60,510 nt of DNA from a virus, in the IMG/VR virus record IMGVR_UViG_3300034012_000174, positions 1 to 60,510 of that record; one strand, written 5' to 3'. The notes beneath the pieces were generated by a model. It searched no databases. It saw only the letters and a list, made by a program, of their open reading frames with translations, and was not told the origin of the DNA. This document shows, one piece after another, positions 41,739 through 48,758 of this stretch. The translations under genes were made by a program, and so were the position numbers. Position 1 is the stretch's first letter, and every line of letters starts with the position of its first letter.

Positions 41739-41909
41739 CTAAAAAGGTGATTCTTCAAAATTGTCGAGTTGCTTGCGCTTCTCGTTCCTTTGTTCCTTTC
41801 GGAACCACTGTGCCACCAAGACCCGTTCCTCCGGTGTCTTGAAAGGCCAGTTCCATCGCTCCCAAGTGAGACCACTCGGGTGCTTATCCTGCGTACTTTT
41901 CTTGCTCAT
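41739..41909 (-). CDS. Small basic protein, unknown
   Basis: 56 residues from ATG 41909. It contains TWERWNWPFKTPEERVLVAQ and a Lys/Arg-rich helix; the N terminus begins MSKKSTQDKHPSG. It overlaps the upstream gene by 26 bases. No family recognised. Confidence 0.6.
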   Translation of the reverse strand: MSKKSTQDKHPSGLTWERWNWPFKTPEERVLVAQWFRKEQRNEKRKQLDNFEESPF

Positions 41910-42072
41910 GTTTGATGGCATTCAAAGTAAGTTTTGTTTCTACGAGTGCTTGCAGCGCAGCCTCAATGGCTTGCTCATACTTGCGCTCTAGCATGGCGTC
42001 ATGTAAGTCCTTCAGTGCCCGTTCTGCTTTCATGCAAGGGGCGGCGTAATCAACAACGATGTCTTCTTTCAT
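41884..42072 (-). CDS. Small helical protein, unknown
   Basis: 62 residues, largely one or two helices (AERALKDLHDAMLERKYEQA then LQALVETKLTLNAIKHEQEK). Its ATG overlaps the stop of the upstream gene. Helical hairpins of this length are common in phage accessory genes; function unknown. Confidence 0.65.
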   Translation of the reverse strand: MKEDIVVDYAAPCMKAERALKDLHDAMLERKYEQAIEAALQALVETKLTLNAIKHEQEKYAG

Positions 42073-42350
42073 CTCACGAGTGCTTTAAGTTTTGCGACAG
42101 AGTAGATGCTTTGCTGTGCTTCGTCCTCTTGCTGTTCACCATGCAACAGTTCGGTCATGATGTCCTTGTGCATGGCATCCATCTGAATCTCACTGTACTT
42201 CTGATTGATGGCGGCACGTTCGTCCTCCGACAGGTAAGAGTCATAGTCTTGGATGATTCTGTTCCACCGCACTTGGCGAGGGCTAGACGACATGAACTCA
42301 TGCGGGTTACTCTCCATACGTTTCAAAATAAGTTCAACGGCTTGGTGCAT
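42069..42350 (-). CDS. Unknown protein, paralogue of the 44260 gene (copy 1)
   Basis: 93 residues. The N terminus AVELILKRMESNPHEF matches AVKLLLKRMDSNPQEF in the gene at 44260, on the other side of the polymerase; both then have a helical stretch. It overlaps the polymerase stop. Likely a duplicated small accessory protein. Confidence 0.7.
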   Translation of the reverse strand: MHQAVELILKRMESNPHEFMSSSPRQVRWNRIIQDYDSYLSEDERAAINQKYSEIQMDAMHKDIMTELLHGEQQEDEAQQSIYSVAKLKALVR

Positions 42351-44173
42351 CAGCAGTCTCCATAAGAATGACCCACGCCGGACTCACAGTTCAGCGGCAG
42401 GTCGAGTGCCCACTTGGGACGGATACGCATCGCCATCTCTACAAACTCCCGAGCAGTCTCGGCTTCGTGTGTGGGTACGATGCAAGCAATAGCGTCATGA
42501 ACAGTCATGACGACTCGATACTTTTTGGCAATGAGGAGCATTTGCTCTCCGATAGCGATACGTGCCAGTGCTTGGCAGACGTTCTCAATAACTTTACCAC
42601 CGTAAATTCGATTTGGTATGACGGCTTTTCCTCTTTTGGTGTCGTAAACGAGTTCTTCTTTTCCTGAGTCATTTGTCCAGCGTCGTAAATTGGGGTACTT
42701 GATGTACAGCCCGTTGGGTAAACGGATGCCCTTGGCTCCTTCCACGGAGAGAACATCGGGGCGTCCCAGTGGTGCACTCTGACCGTTAGCGATAGCAAGC
42801 AAGGCGTTGCCTGCTTCCCGCCACAGCATCGGAATCATTGGGTATGTTTGGCGATACACCATGATGATGCGTTCGCATTCTTCTTGTGGTAGGTCAACGT
42901 TGAATGTTTTCAACTGAGCACGGAACTTCTTTGCCCCCATGCCGTAACCCGCACCAAGAATTGTGGTCTTACCCACAAAGCGTTCGTCCTTCGTGATGTC
43001 ATCGACAGGCTTGCCGTAGATGGCAGATGCCATGATCTTGTACACATCCTCGCCTCGGTCAAAGGCTTCGACCAAGTCGTTCTGCTCTGCAAGCCATGCC
43101 AGTGTACGGGCTTCAATCTGCGACGAATCAGAGTCAATCATCATGTGCCCTTGCGGTGCAAGGATGGCACGTTTGAGTGGGGATGAGCGCGGCAGGTTCT
43201 GCATGTTCACCTTGTCATCACCACCCCAGCGCCCAGTGTGTGCTGCATAGTAGCGTAGGGGGATGGGCATAGTGCCCCGCCCGGCGATCTCGATAAAGCG
43301 TTGGGTGCGTGTTTCTTCGATAGTGGACTTGACTCCAAGTCGTGCGGCAACAAGGGCTTGCACCGTCTCCTTCTCATGCTCCAGTAGGGCTTTGAACTCT
43401 TCGTCCGTCTTGGAGAAAGCGAATGTCTCTTTGCCCGTGGTGGGGCTAATCTTCATCGGAGGCTCGACACCTTGAGCACGGAGCAGTTCGGCAAACTGAG
43501 GGTTGCTCATCAGCATGTCTTTGCTCTCGTCGATGCCTTCCATCAGACGGGCTTTGGACTCCTGCACGTTGGTCAGGTGCTGTTGCAATACGCCAGTATC
43601 CAGTTCAAGCACAGGCTCGGAGAACATCCGGATGGTCAAGTCAATCAGGTTCAGTTCGCTTATGGGGAAATTAGGAGCAAGGCAACCAAAGAGGCGATAA
43701 GTAAGATCGACATCGTTGATGCAATAGCCAGCGTAACGGGACAGGTCTTCATCAGAAAAATCAATTCGTCTTTTACCCAACGCATTTACAACCTCCGTTC
43801 CTTTTTCACCAAGTTGATAATGTTGAACCAGTACGCCAAGACTACCGCCAACTTCAGTACCGTGGATGGCTCTTGCCATTGACAGCGTATCAGCAATCTT
43901 TTTAGGGCTAATCCCGTAGCGCCAGTTAAGAATCGCCATGTCGAACATTGCATTGTGGGCGAGTGCAATCGAGTGCGCCCAGTCGAACTTCTGCAAGAAC
44001 TTCCAAGTCTCCTTCTCGGTTCCACTGAACCACTCGGTCTCGCCATCGTTGACCTTCACGGCTACGCCGATAGTTTCAAACAATTCCGAGCGGATGTACT
44101 CCTCGGTGGTCATCTTCGATAGAGAAAAGTCTCGGTCATAGTACGTTTCAAAGTCGATGGTCAATAAGTTCAT
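42350..44173 (-). CDS. DNA polymerase, family A
   Basis: 607 residues. The exonuclease domain shows DFET (D7, E9), HNAMFD (D78) and NDVDLTYRLF; the polymerase domain shows HTGRWGGDDKVNMQNLP, motif A MIDSDSSQIEARTLAWLAEQ (around 345-364), a GYGMGAKKF segment after motif B and motif C TVHDAIACI. This is the T7-like proofreading replicative polymerase layout. It overlaps the small gene at 44170 (TGA/ATG). Confidence 0.9.
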   Translation of the reverse strand: MNLLTIDFETYYDRDFSLSKMTTEEYIRSELFETIGVAVKVNDGETEWFSGTEKETWKFLQKFDWAHSIALAHNAMFDMAILNWRYGISPKKIADTLSMARAIHGTEVGGSLGVLVQHYQLGEKGTEVVNALGKRRIDFSDEDLSRYAGYCINDVDLTYRLFGCLAPNFPISELNLIDLTIRMFSEPVLELDTGVLQQHLTNVQESKARLMEGIDESKDMLMSNPQFAELLRAQGVEPPMKISPTTGKETFAFSKTDEEFKALLEHEKETVQALVAARLGVKSTIEETRTQRFIEIAGRGTMPIPLRYYAAHTGRWGGDDKVNMQNLPRSSPLKRAILAPQGHMMIDSDSSQIEARTLAWLAEQNDLVEAFDRGEDVYKIMASAIYGKPVDDITKDERFVGKTTILGAGYGMGAKKFRAQLKTFNVDLPQEECERIIMVYRQTYPMIPMLWREAGNALLAIANGQSAPLGRPDVLSVEGAKGIRLPNGLYIKYPNLRRWTNDSGKEELVYDTKRGKAVIPNRIYGGKVIENVCQALARIAIGEQMLLIAKKYRVVMTVHDAIACIVPTHEAETAREFVEMAMRIRPKWALDLPLNCESGVGHSYGDC

Positions 44174-44232
44174 GCGTTTTTCTCTTGGGTTTGGTTTGCG
44201 TAATTGATGGGGCTAGTTCCGACTTGTTGCAT
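44170..44232 (-). CDS. Tiny peptide upstream of the polymerase
   Basis: A 20-residue frame beginning MQQVGTSPINYANQTQEK; its stop overlaps the polymerase start (ATGA), which would couple translation. GTSPINYANQ looks familiar from small phage proteins. It lies downstream of the leader motif ATGATAGTGACCA, which carries the likely ribosome site GAAGTGG seven bases before this ATG. It may be part of a longer, shifted gene; see findings. Confidence 0.45.
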   Translation of the reverse strand: MQQVGTSPINYANQTQEKNA

Positions 44233-44260
44233 GCCGTTCCACTTCTTTGGTCACTATCAT
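44230..44260 (-). promoter_or_regulatory. Leader motif copy A (ATGATAGTGACCA...ATG)
   Basis: First of three copies of a 31-base element: ATGATAGTGACCA, then AAAGAAGTGG and an ATG 28 bases after the first one. The others are at 52783-52813 and 52857-52887. The GAAGTGG part can serve as a ribosome site for the second ATG. The first ATG overlaps the stop of the gene at 44260. Confidence 0.6.
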
Positions 44261-44580
44261 CACGTCTGTTTTTCCCCATCACAGTCCTCATCTTCGGTAC
44301 GTAGGATTCGGCGCATGAACTCCTTGTTCAACTCGCCCCTACCAATCTCTATAAACTTTTCCCATATCATCTGTATTTCAGTATCACTAAGAACAACAAG
44401 ATGTAGTTTGTCGTCGCCCGTACCGACCAAGCGTTGACGGCACAGACTTAGCACGTCAGCCCACTTGCCGCCGCGCCGCAGGTGAAATTCTTGGGGGTTG
44501 GAATCCATGCGCTTGAGTAGCAGTTTCACTGCGTCGCATGGCTCTGCTAGGTCGTCTAGGTGTCGCCTCTGTTTTCGCAT
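44260..44580 (-). CDS. Unknown protein, paralogue of the 42069 gene (copy 2)
   Basis: 106 residues. AVKLLLKRMDSNPQEF near residue 17 is shared with the gene at 42069. The rest is charged and helical, ending in a Glu/Asp-rich tail. It overlaps the VRR-NUC gene upstream and its TGA overlaps the leader motif's ATG. Confidence 0.7.
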   Translation of the reverse strand: MRKQRRHLDDLAEPCDAVKLLLKRMDSNPQEFHLRRGGKWADVLSLCRQRLVGTGDDKLHLVVLSDTEIQMIWEKFIEIGRGELNKEFMRRILRTEDEDCDGEKQT

Positions 44581-44879
44581 CCATGTTCCTTGAGTAGTTG
44601 CACAATCTGATCTACTTTGTGTAGATTCTCTTCGTTGACTACAATGGCACTACCTCCTGCGGAAGCAATAGCATGTAGTTCTCGCTCTTGCAGCGCCGTG
44701 GGTTTATTGTTGCCTGCCTTGCATTCAATCGCAAGGAAGCGTCCATCGACACAGCAGATGATGTCAGGAACGCCCGAGCGTCCCATGCCGTAGGTGGCAG
44801 GAAAGAAGTAGTAAACGCCCTGTTCTTTCAGGACTTTCACTACCTTGTCTTTGACCTTCTTCTCGGGTGTGCTTGCCAT
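44556..44879 (-). CDS. VRR-NUC domain nuclease
   Basis: 107 residues. GRSGVPDIICCVDGRFLAIE followed by CKAG holds the D-x(n)-ExK nuclease core of the virus-type replication-repair nuclease family (PD-(D/E)XK fold). It is the first gene downstream of a promoter and likely acts at DNA junctions in replication or repair. Confidence 0.85.
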   Translation of the reverse strand: MASTPEKKVKDKVVKVLKEQGVYYFFPATYGMGRSGVPDIICCVDGRFLAIECKAGNNKPTALQERELHAIASAGGSAIVVNEENLHKVDQIVQLLKEHGCENRGDT

Positions 44880-44888
44880 AGTGAGTCC

Positions 44889-44916
44889 ATCATATCACAG
44901 TTTTGGACTTTGTCAA
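44889..44916 (-). promoter_or_regulatory. Sigma70-type promoter for the replication arm
   Basis: Minus-strand TTGACA and TATGAT with a 16-base spacer, ten bases before the ATG of the VRR-NUC gene. Its context TTTGACAAAGTCCAAAA is shared with the promoter at 37432-37459. Confidence 0.8.
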
Positions 44917-44928
44917 ACACTGGGCAAT

Positions 44929-44953
44929 AAAAAACCCGCCACGAGGGCGGGTT
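44929..44953 (-). terminator. Terminator of the 53-45 kb leftward unit
   Basis: Stem AACCCGCC (44933-44940) / GGCGGGTT (44946-44953), loop ACGAG, with a U run on the minus strand from the A run at 44929-44934. It separates the early accessory unit from the replication arm, which restarts at the promoter just beyond it. Confidence 0.85.
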
Positions 44954-44961
44954 GGAAACTA

Positions 44962-44976
44962 CCTAACAATGTTAGG
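44962..44976. repeat. Dispersed palindrome copy 1, CCTAACAATGTTAGG
   Basis: Full 15-base site between the secreted-peptide stop and the terminator, i.e. at the end of the transcription unit. It is the last copy toward this side of the genome. Confidence 0.85.
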
Positions 44977-44987
44977 TTGTGACTACG

Positions 44988-45131
44988 TTAGCAGGTGATT
45001 GGTCTGAACGGGCCATCTTTATCTGTATCCCAACAGCAGATACCTCCGCGCCCGTCAGGGATGCACTTGGTTGCGGCTATCGCGCCACTGCTCATCAACG
45101 TCACACACAGAATCGCTATTACTTTTTTCAT
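44988..45131 (-). CDS. Small secreted cysteine-containing protein
   Basis: 47 residues: a signal peptide (MKKVIAILCVTLMSSGAIAA) and a short mature part TKCIPDGRGGICCWDTDKDG with a final Cys. AAGGAG lies upstream of the ATG. It overlaps the 3' end of the upstream gene by 77 bases in another frame. I recall similar small phage proteins. Likely periplasmic, with disulphides; role unknown. Confidence 0.75.
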   Translation of the reverse strand: MKKVIAILCVTLMSSGAIAATKCIPDGRGGICCWDTDKDGPFRPITC

Positions 45132-45300
45132 GGTTATGCTCCTTTGCATAGTTGGTTAGTACTTCCCTCATCTTCCCCGTGTAACTGGGGAATCCTTTAT
45201 AGAACTCCAATACGTCATGAGACAGTCGGAGATTCACGTGTACCTTGGCAAGGTGTTTACCCTTACCTCGTACCTTTTTGGTGGTAGGCGCATCACTCAT
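45055..45300 (-). CDS. BrnA/ribbon-helix-helix-like regulator
   Basis: 81 residues, strong ribosome site AAGGAGGTGA before the ATG. VHVNLRLSHDVLEFYKGFPS and YTGKMREVLTNYA resemble the BrnA antitoxin/RHH fold (beta strand plus two helices). No toxin gene is adjacent. It may be a transcriptional regulator; its last 26 residues are encoded over the secreted-peptide gene. Confidence 0.65.
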   Translation of the reverse strand: MSDAPTTKKVRGKGKHLAKVHVNLRLSHDVLEFYKGFPSYTGKMREVLTNYAKEHNHEKSNSDSVCDVDEQWRDSRNQVHP

Positions 45301-46177
45301 CGCTCACCTCCTTGACCACAAAGAATGCTTGGTCGTGAATCTTGAGACCCGCACTCTTGATGAAATACTTTGGCTCGACCAGTTTAAGCATACCTACGCT
45401 TCGCTTGATATGGGGTGGCAATGTTTCGGTTGAGAAGATGCGTATATTGTGCTCGCCCGTATCGTCGTTGCCCATAACAGCATAGTCGCTTCCATGAATT
45501 AGTACCACAGCCCCCGTATTGTTTTGCTGACATTGATGAATCTCCCTCGTGATCTTGAACTCTTCATGGGCATTCACTAACTTGCCCACCGTGTCTGCGT
45601 TTGCACCATCCTGTACTGCGATAGGCGCAAGGCTTTCGTAGTTAGCCATGATGTACGGCATCAAGTGTTTGGCGATGTGGTCGTACGTCCGTTGGAACGT
45701 ATTCGCTCGGTCTTGAAACACTCGGTAGATTTCATTAGCCGCATCGTTGTTCGCCTCAGCCAGTCGCTCGTTGATGGTCTTGGCTCCGAACATCTTGCCC
45801 ACAATCTTGACCGCCTTGTTCAAGTCCTTGGTCTTGGTTGTGTCACCACGTTGCCGACTGGTGCTAATACGCTCGTTGTTAATGGCGTAGACTTTCTCTC
45901 GGCTACGTCCGTAGTCCGTACTGATCTGACCCAGTGCTTCGCGCCCGTCATACACATAGAATCGGTATGCTTCAGCATAGGGTTCAGCATTGTCGGGACG
46001 CTGATGCCAAAACTGGGTAGACACGAACCGCCATTGCGGATACTTCTTGGCAAGGGCTTCCACGAATGGCTTGATGTCTTTCTCCACGCGAATCTCGCGG
46101 CGCTCCTTGTCTTTCTCCCATCTGCCTACGATGTTAGGCAGAGTGAGTTCGATGTAGTCGTATTTCAAATCTTCCAT
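45293..46177 (-). CDS. Conserved phage protein, unknown function
   Basis: 294 residues from ATG 46177 (AAGGAG upstream; the longer frame to 46219 lacks a ribosome site). It has a mixed alpha/beta N-terminal half (YAEAYRFYVYDGREALGQIS) and a helical middle. No motif of known enzymes seen. It shares the region with the MoxR/VWA pair. A palindrome-like site (TACGATGTTAGG) lies within its coding sequence. Confidence 0.7.
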   Translation of the reverse strand: MEDLKYDYIELTLPNIVGRWEKDKERREIRVEKDIKPFVEALAKKYPQWRFVSTQFWHQRPDNAEPYAEAYRFYVYDGREALGQISTDYGRSREKVYAINNERISTSRQRGDTTKTKDLNKAVKIVGKMFGAKTINERLAEANNDAANEIYRVFQDRANTFQRTYDHIAKHLMPYIMANYESLAPIAVQDGANADTVGKLVNAHEEFKITREIHQCQQNNTGAVVLIHGSDYAVMGNDDTGEHNIRIFSTETLPPHIKRSVGMLKLVEPKYFIKSAGLKIHDQAFFVVKEVSDE

Positions 46178-46187
46178 GATCGGCTCC

Positions 46188-47045
46188 TTACCATTCATAC
46201 TGCTTGAGGATTGCATCAAGTTTGTCCTTCATGCCCTTGCGCACTTCGGGACTCTCTTTGATTGCGTCGATGTCAGCCCCTAACATTGTTAGTTCGAGGT
46301 CACGTCGGGCTTGCTCCAACTTCGCATCCTTCGTTACGTTGAGGTGCGTCAGCAAAGAGCACAGGCTCTGCGCATTTGTGATGAGGGTATCGTGGTATCG
46401 CTTCTTGGACTCGTCCTCGCCATCCACGTCCGTCAACTTCTCGCTCATGCCCGTGAGCAACTTGTGCAGTCTGTCCCACGGCTCACGCATGGCTTCAGCC
46501 AGTCGATCATTGAAATTCATTTCGTACTGCTGGCGTAGATCATCCAAGTCCTGCTCTGCTACTTGCAAGCGGAAATCACCGGACTCAGGCACAGGGCTAA
46601 ACACAAGTCGGAAGCCGAACTTGCTTCGCACCTCGTCCACGCTCGGGTAGTCCTCATGGTTGAACAGAGTGCCCAAGTAATTGTTGGCAGTCTGCACCAG
46701 TGCGGGGTACTGCTGAATGAAGGTGTCCACCATCTTGTTGAAGGTGTCCCTGCGCACGTTAGCCTCGGACTTGTAGTCCATGAACAGGCTTGTGGATAAC
46801 AGCCTAGCCCCTTTGTCTGCCCACGGCAGGGTACGGGTGTTGTGCCACAGGCGGCATCCTGCGGCGTAGTCCGCGATGTCCTTGCGGAGTGTGGTTCCCG
46901 CCATCAGGTTCTTGCGAACTTGTGCGGCGTTTTGCACGGCGGCGTTGTCACTCACCACCTTCTCTGTTGCACTCTTGTCGAGTTTGTTTGCAGTCCATAC
47001 CGAGATGTTCATCTCAACAAGTACTGCGCTAGATGTAATACTCAT
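46188..47045 (-). CDS. Conserved phage protein, helical, unknown function
   Basis: 285 residues, mostly alpha-helical with coiled segments (LQVAEQDLDDLRQQYEMNFN, and the C-terminal EQARRDLELTMLGADIDAIK). Palindrome copy 2 lies within codons for LTML. Its start has AAGGAGCGACCC upstream, and palindrome copy 3 is about 25 bases before it. Possibly a partner of the ATPase. Confidence 0.7.
   Translation of the reverse strand: MSITSSAVLVEMNISVWTANKLDKSATEKVVSDNAAVQNAAQVRKNLMAGTTLRKDIADYAAGCRLWHNTRTLPWADKGARLLSTSLFMDYKSEANVRRDTFNKMVDTFIQQYPALVQTANNYLGTLFNHEDYPSVDEVRSKFGFRLVFSPVPESGDFRLQVAEQDLDDLRQQYEMNFNDRLAEAMREPWDRLHKLLTGMSEKLTDVDGEDESKKRYHDTLITNAQSLCSLLTHLNVTKDAKLEQARRDLELTMLGADIDAIKESPEVRKGMKDKLDAILKQYEW
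46279..46293. repeat. Dispersed palindrome copy 2 (CCTAACATTGTTAGT)
   Basis: Inside the coding region of the gene at 46188, encoding LTML; the 13-base core CTAACATTGTTAG is intact. Confidence 0.85.
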
Positions 47046-47070
47046 GGGTCGCTCCTTTGCTTTCAGTTAT

Positions 47071-47084
47071 CTAACAATGTTAGG
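47071..47084. repeat. Dispersed palindrome copy 3
   Basis: CTAACAATGTTAGG. On the minus strand it supplies the TAA stop codon of the upstream gene (47080) and lies about 25 bases before the start of the gene at 47045. Confidence 0.85.
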
Positions 47085-47265
47085 GGTTGTTTTTCTTCAT
47101 CTTGATCTCCATGCCATCCTCGGTGGCACGGATAGTCGCCTCGCCATGCGCGACTTGGAACAGCAGGCGCATCGTCATCACGTGAATGCGATGAAGATTG
47201 AGGAAGCGCCAGATCACAAACAGGTTTAGCGTTACGCTGATAGCCAGTAACTCACTCATACTCAA
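47080..47265 (-). CDS. Small membrane-type protein, unknown
   Basis: 61 residues. Residues about 5-20 (ELLAISVTLNLFVIWR) are hydrophobic, followed by a charged part. Its stop codon lies in palindrome copy 3. It begins within the end of the gene upstream. Function unknown. Confidence 0.6.
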   Translation of the reverse strand: MSMSELLAISVTLNLFVIWRFLNLHRIHVMTMRLLFQVAHGEATIRATEDGMEIKMKKNNP

Positions 47266-47510
47266 CTCACTTTCTCAGGTTTACCTGCCATCTTTGCCAT
47301 GTGGTAGAACGCCATCGGCACTACTTTCAACTCACGCAGTCCGTCATTGGTGTCCTGCGGGTAGACGTGGTAGGTCGTCCCGCCCTCCTCCGACTTGCGC
47401 CACTTCTCTTCGTACAACTCAGCGTCGGCCAGCAACTCTAAAAGTGCTAGGGCTTTTGAAGTATCCAGTACGAAATTGCTATACCCCACGCGAATGATTG
47501 CTTTCTTCAT
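47262..47510 (-). CDS. Small protein, unknown
   Basis: 82 residues from ATG 47510 (AAGGA upstream). Reads MKKAIIRVGYSNFVLDTSKA then ALLELLADAELYEEKWR. This pattern is common in small phage genes near the MoxR/VWA pair, in my recollection. Function unknown. Confidence 0.65.
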   Translation of the reverse strand: MKKAIIRVGYSNFVLDTSKALALLELLADAELYEEKWRKSEEGGTTYHVYPQDTNDGLRELKVVPMAFYHMAKMAGKPEKVS

Positions 47511-47514
47511 GAGA

Positions 47515-48741
47515 TTAGTCCTTAATATGAACAGTCTTACCGCATGGGGCATAGACATCCGATGCTCCATTGCAAATCGTCCAAAGAATCGGAGCATTCC
47601 AGTCATCACCCCAGTCTCCTATGTAGCCATCAGTGAGCATCACGATGCACTCGGGCGTGACGTTCTTATCCTTCAGGTAGGTCATCATTGCGGTAGGGTC
47701 AGTGCCCCCACCCCCTCTTGGTTTGGTAGAACTAACAATGTTAGGTACTGACAACTCGTCGTACTCTTCATGTGCCGCTACCACGCTATCCCAATAGATC
47801 AAGTCAACAGACTGCGGATTGACATCCTCAGCGATGGACTTCACCTCCGACAGGAAGCGGTTCAACTCCGACCCACCGATGGAACCCGATGTGTCGATGC
47901 CGATGGCGATGCGCCCCACACGTTCACCTATTAGCGTAGGCATGTAGACATCACTCGACAGATAGCGCCGATTTACTCTGCGCCATGAACTCGCATCCTT
48001 GGCGTTGCAGATGGACTTGACGAACTCGCGCAGGATTTCGCGCCAATCAATTTGTGGTTCGAGCAGGTCACCCAACTCTCGCCCCATGTCACCCGCACCT
48101 TTGCCGTGAATCTTTTGGTGCGCAATCTGACCTTGGCGCAGGGCTTGATCGACCTCACGCTCCAACTGCTTGCGCTCGGCTTCGTCCAACTCCTTGGCTC
48201 CGTCCCAGTCGTGCGAGTCGAATCCACCGTGTCCACCACTTTCACCATCACCTTCACCGCCTGCGCCGCCCTTACCCTCTTGCTCCTGCTTGAGAATGTC
48301 GAACACTTGCTTGGCGTTCATGTTGGCGAACTTGGCATCCAGTAGCCCGTAGACTTTTCCGTTCTTGCGAGGGATTGCCACAGTGGCTTCGTTCGGATCG
48401 GACTTTACGATCATCAGGTTAATGACGTAGTCACAAGCGGCGTTAGCCAACTGCGGGTTCTCGTCATACAACTTGCGCCACACGAACAGATGACGGAACG
48501 CTTTGTGCAGGTTCTCGTGTAGCACCACGAACCCCAACTCCTTGTCGTCCAGTCCTTCGATGAACGTGCGCCCGTAGATTTCATCCCGTCCGTTGGTGCA
48601 TGCCGTGGGGACTGCATCACTGACCTCGGTCTTGCCTAGCATCAGGATGCCCGACCACAGTGCGAACTTGGGGTTGCGCATCAGGGCGATCTTTACTTTC
48701 TTCAGCCGTCGCTCGGCTTTGTCTTGTACCTGCTCTAACAT
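47515..48741 (-). CDS. VWA-domain/metallopeptidase-like protein (DUF2201 type)
   Basis: 408 residues. The start is the ATG inside palindrome copy 5 (AAAGGAG seven bases before). Residues 75-79 are HENLH (HExxH zinc motif) in FVVLHENLHKAFRHLFVW; a Gly/Glu-rich linker follows near 155-185; residues 283-287 are DTSGS, the MIDAS motif of a von Willebrand A fold. The next gene upstream is a MoxR-type ATPase. The pair resembles MoxR-VWA chaperone or remodelling systems of bacteria. Copy 4 of the palindrome lies inside. Confidence 0.8.
   Translation of the reverse strand: MLEQVQDKAERRLKKVKIALMRNPKFALWSGILMLGKTEVSDAVPTACTNGRDEIYGRTFIEGLDDKELGFVVLHENLHKAFRHLFVWRKLYDENPQLANAACDYVINLMIVKSDPNEATVAIPRKNGKVYGLLDAKFANMNAKQVFDILKQEQEGKGGAGGEGDGESGGHGGFDSHDWDGAKELDEAERKQLEREVDQALRQGQIAHQKIHGKGAGDMGRELGDLLEPQIDWREILREFVKSICNAKDASSWRRVNRRYLSSDVYMPTLIGERVGRIAIGIDTSGSIGGSELNRFLSEVKSIAEDVNPQSVDLIYWDSVVAAHEEYDELSVPNIVSSTKPRGGGGTDPTAMMTYLKDKNVTPECIVMLTDGYIGDWGDDWNAPILWTICNGASDVYAPCGKTVHIKD
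47732..47745. repeat. Dispersed palindrome copy 4
   Basis: CTAACAATGTTAGG inside the VWA gene, encoding PNIVS. Confidence 0.85.
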
Positions 48742-48748
48742 TGTTAGG
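48735..48748. repeat. Dispersed palindrome copy 5, carries a start codon
   Basis: CTAACATTGTTAGG. On the minus strand its centre holds the ATG of the VWA gene, with a ribosome site just before it. Confidence 0.85.
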
Positions 48749-48758
48749 CTCCTTTCGA

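Noticed and set aside
46125-46138. CCTACGATGTTAGG as an eighteenth palindrome copy
   Set aside because: It lacks one base and the left arm is changed; not counted, may be a decayed site or chance.
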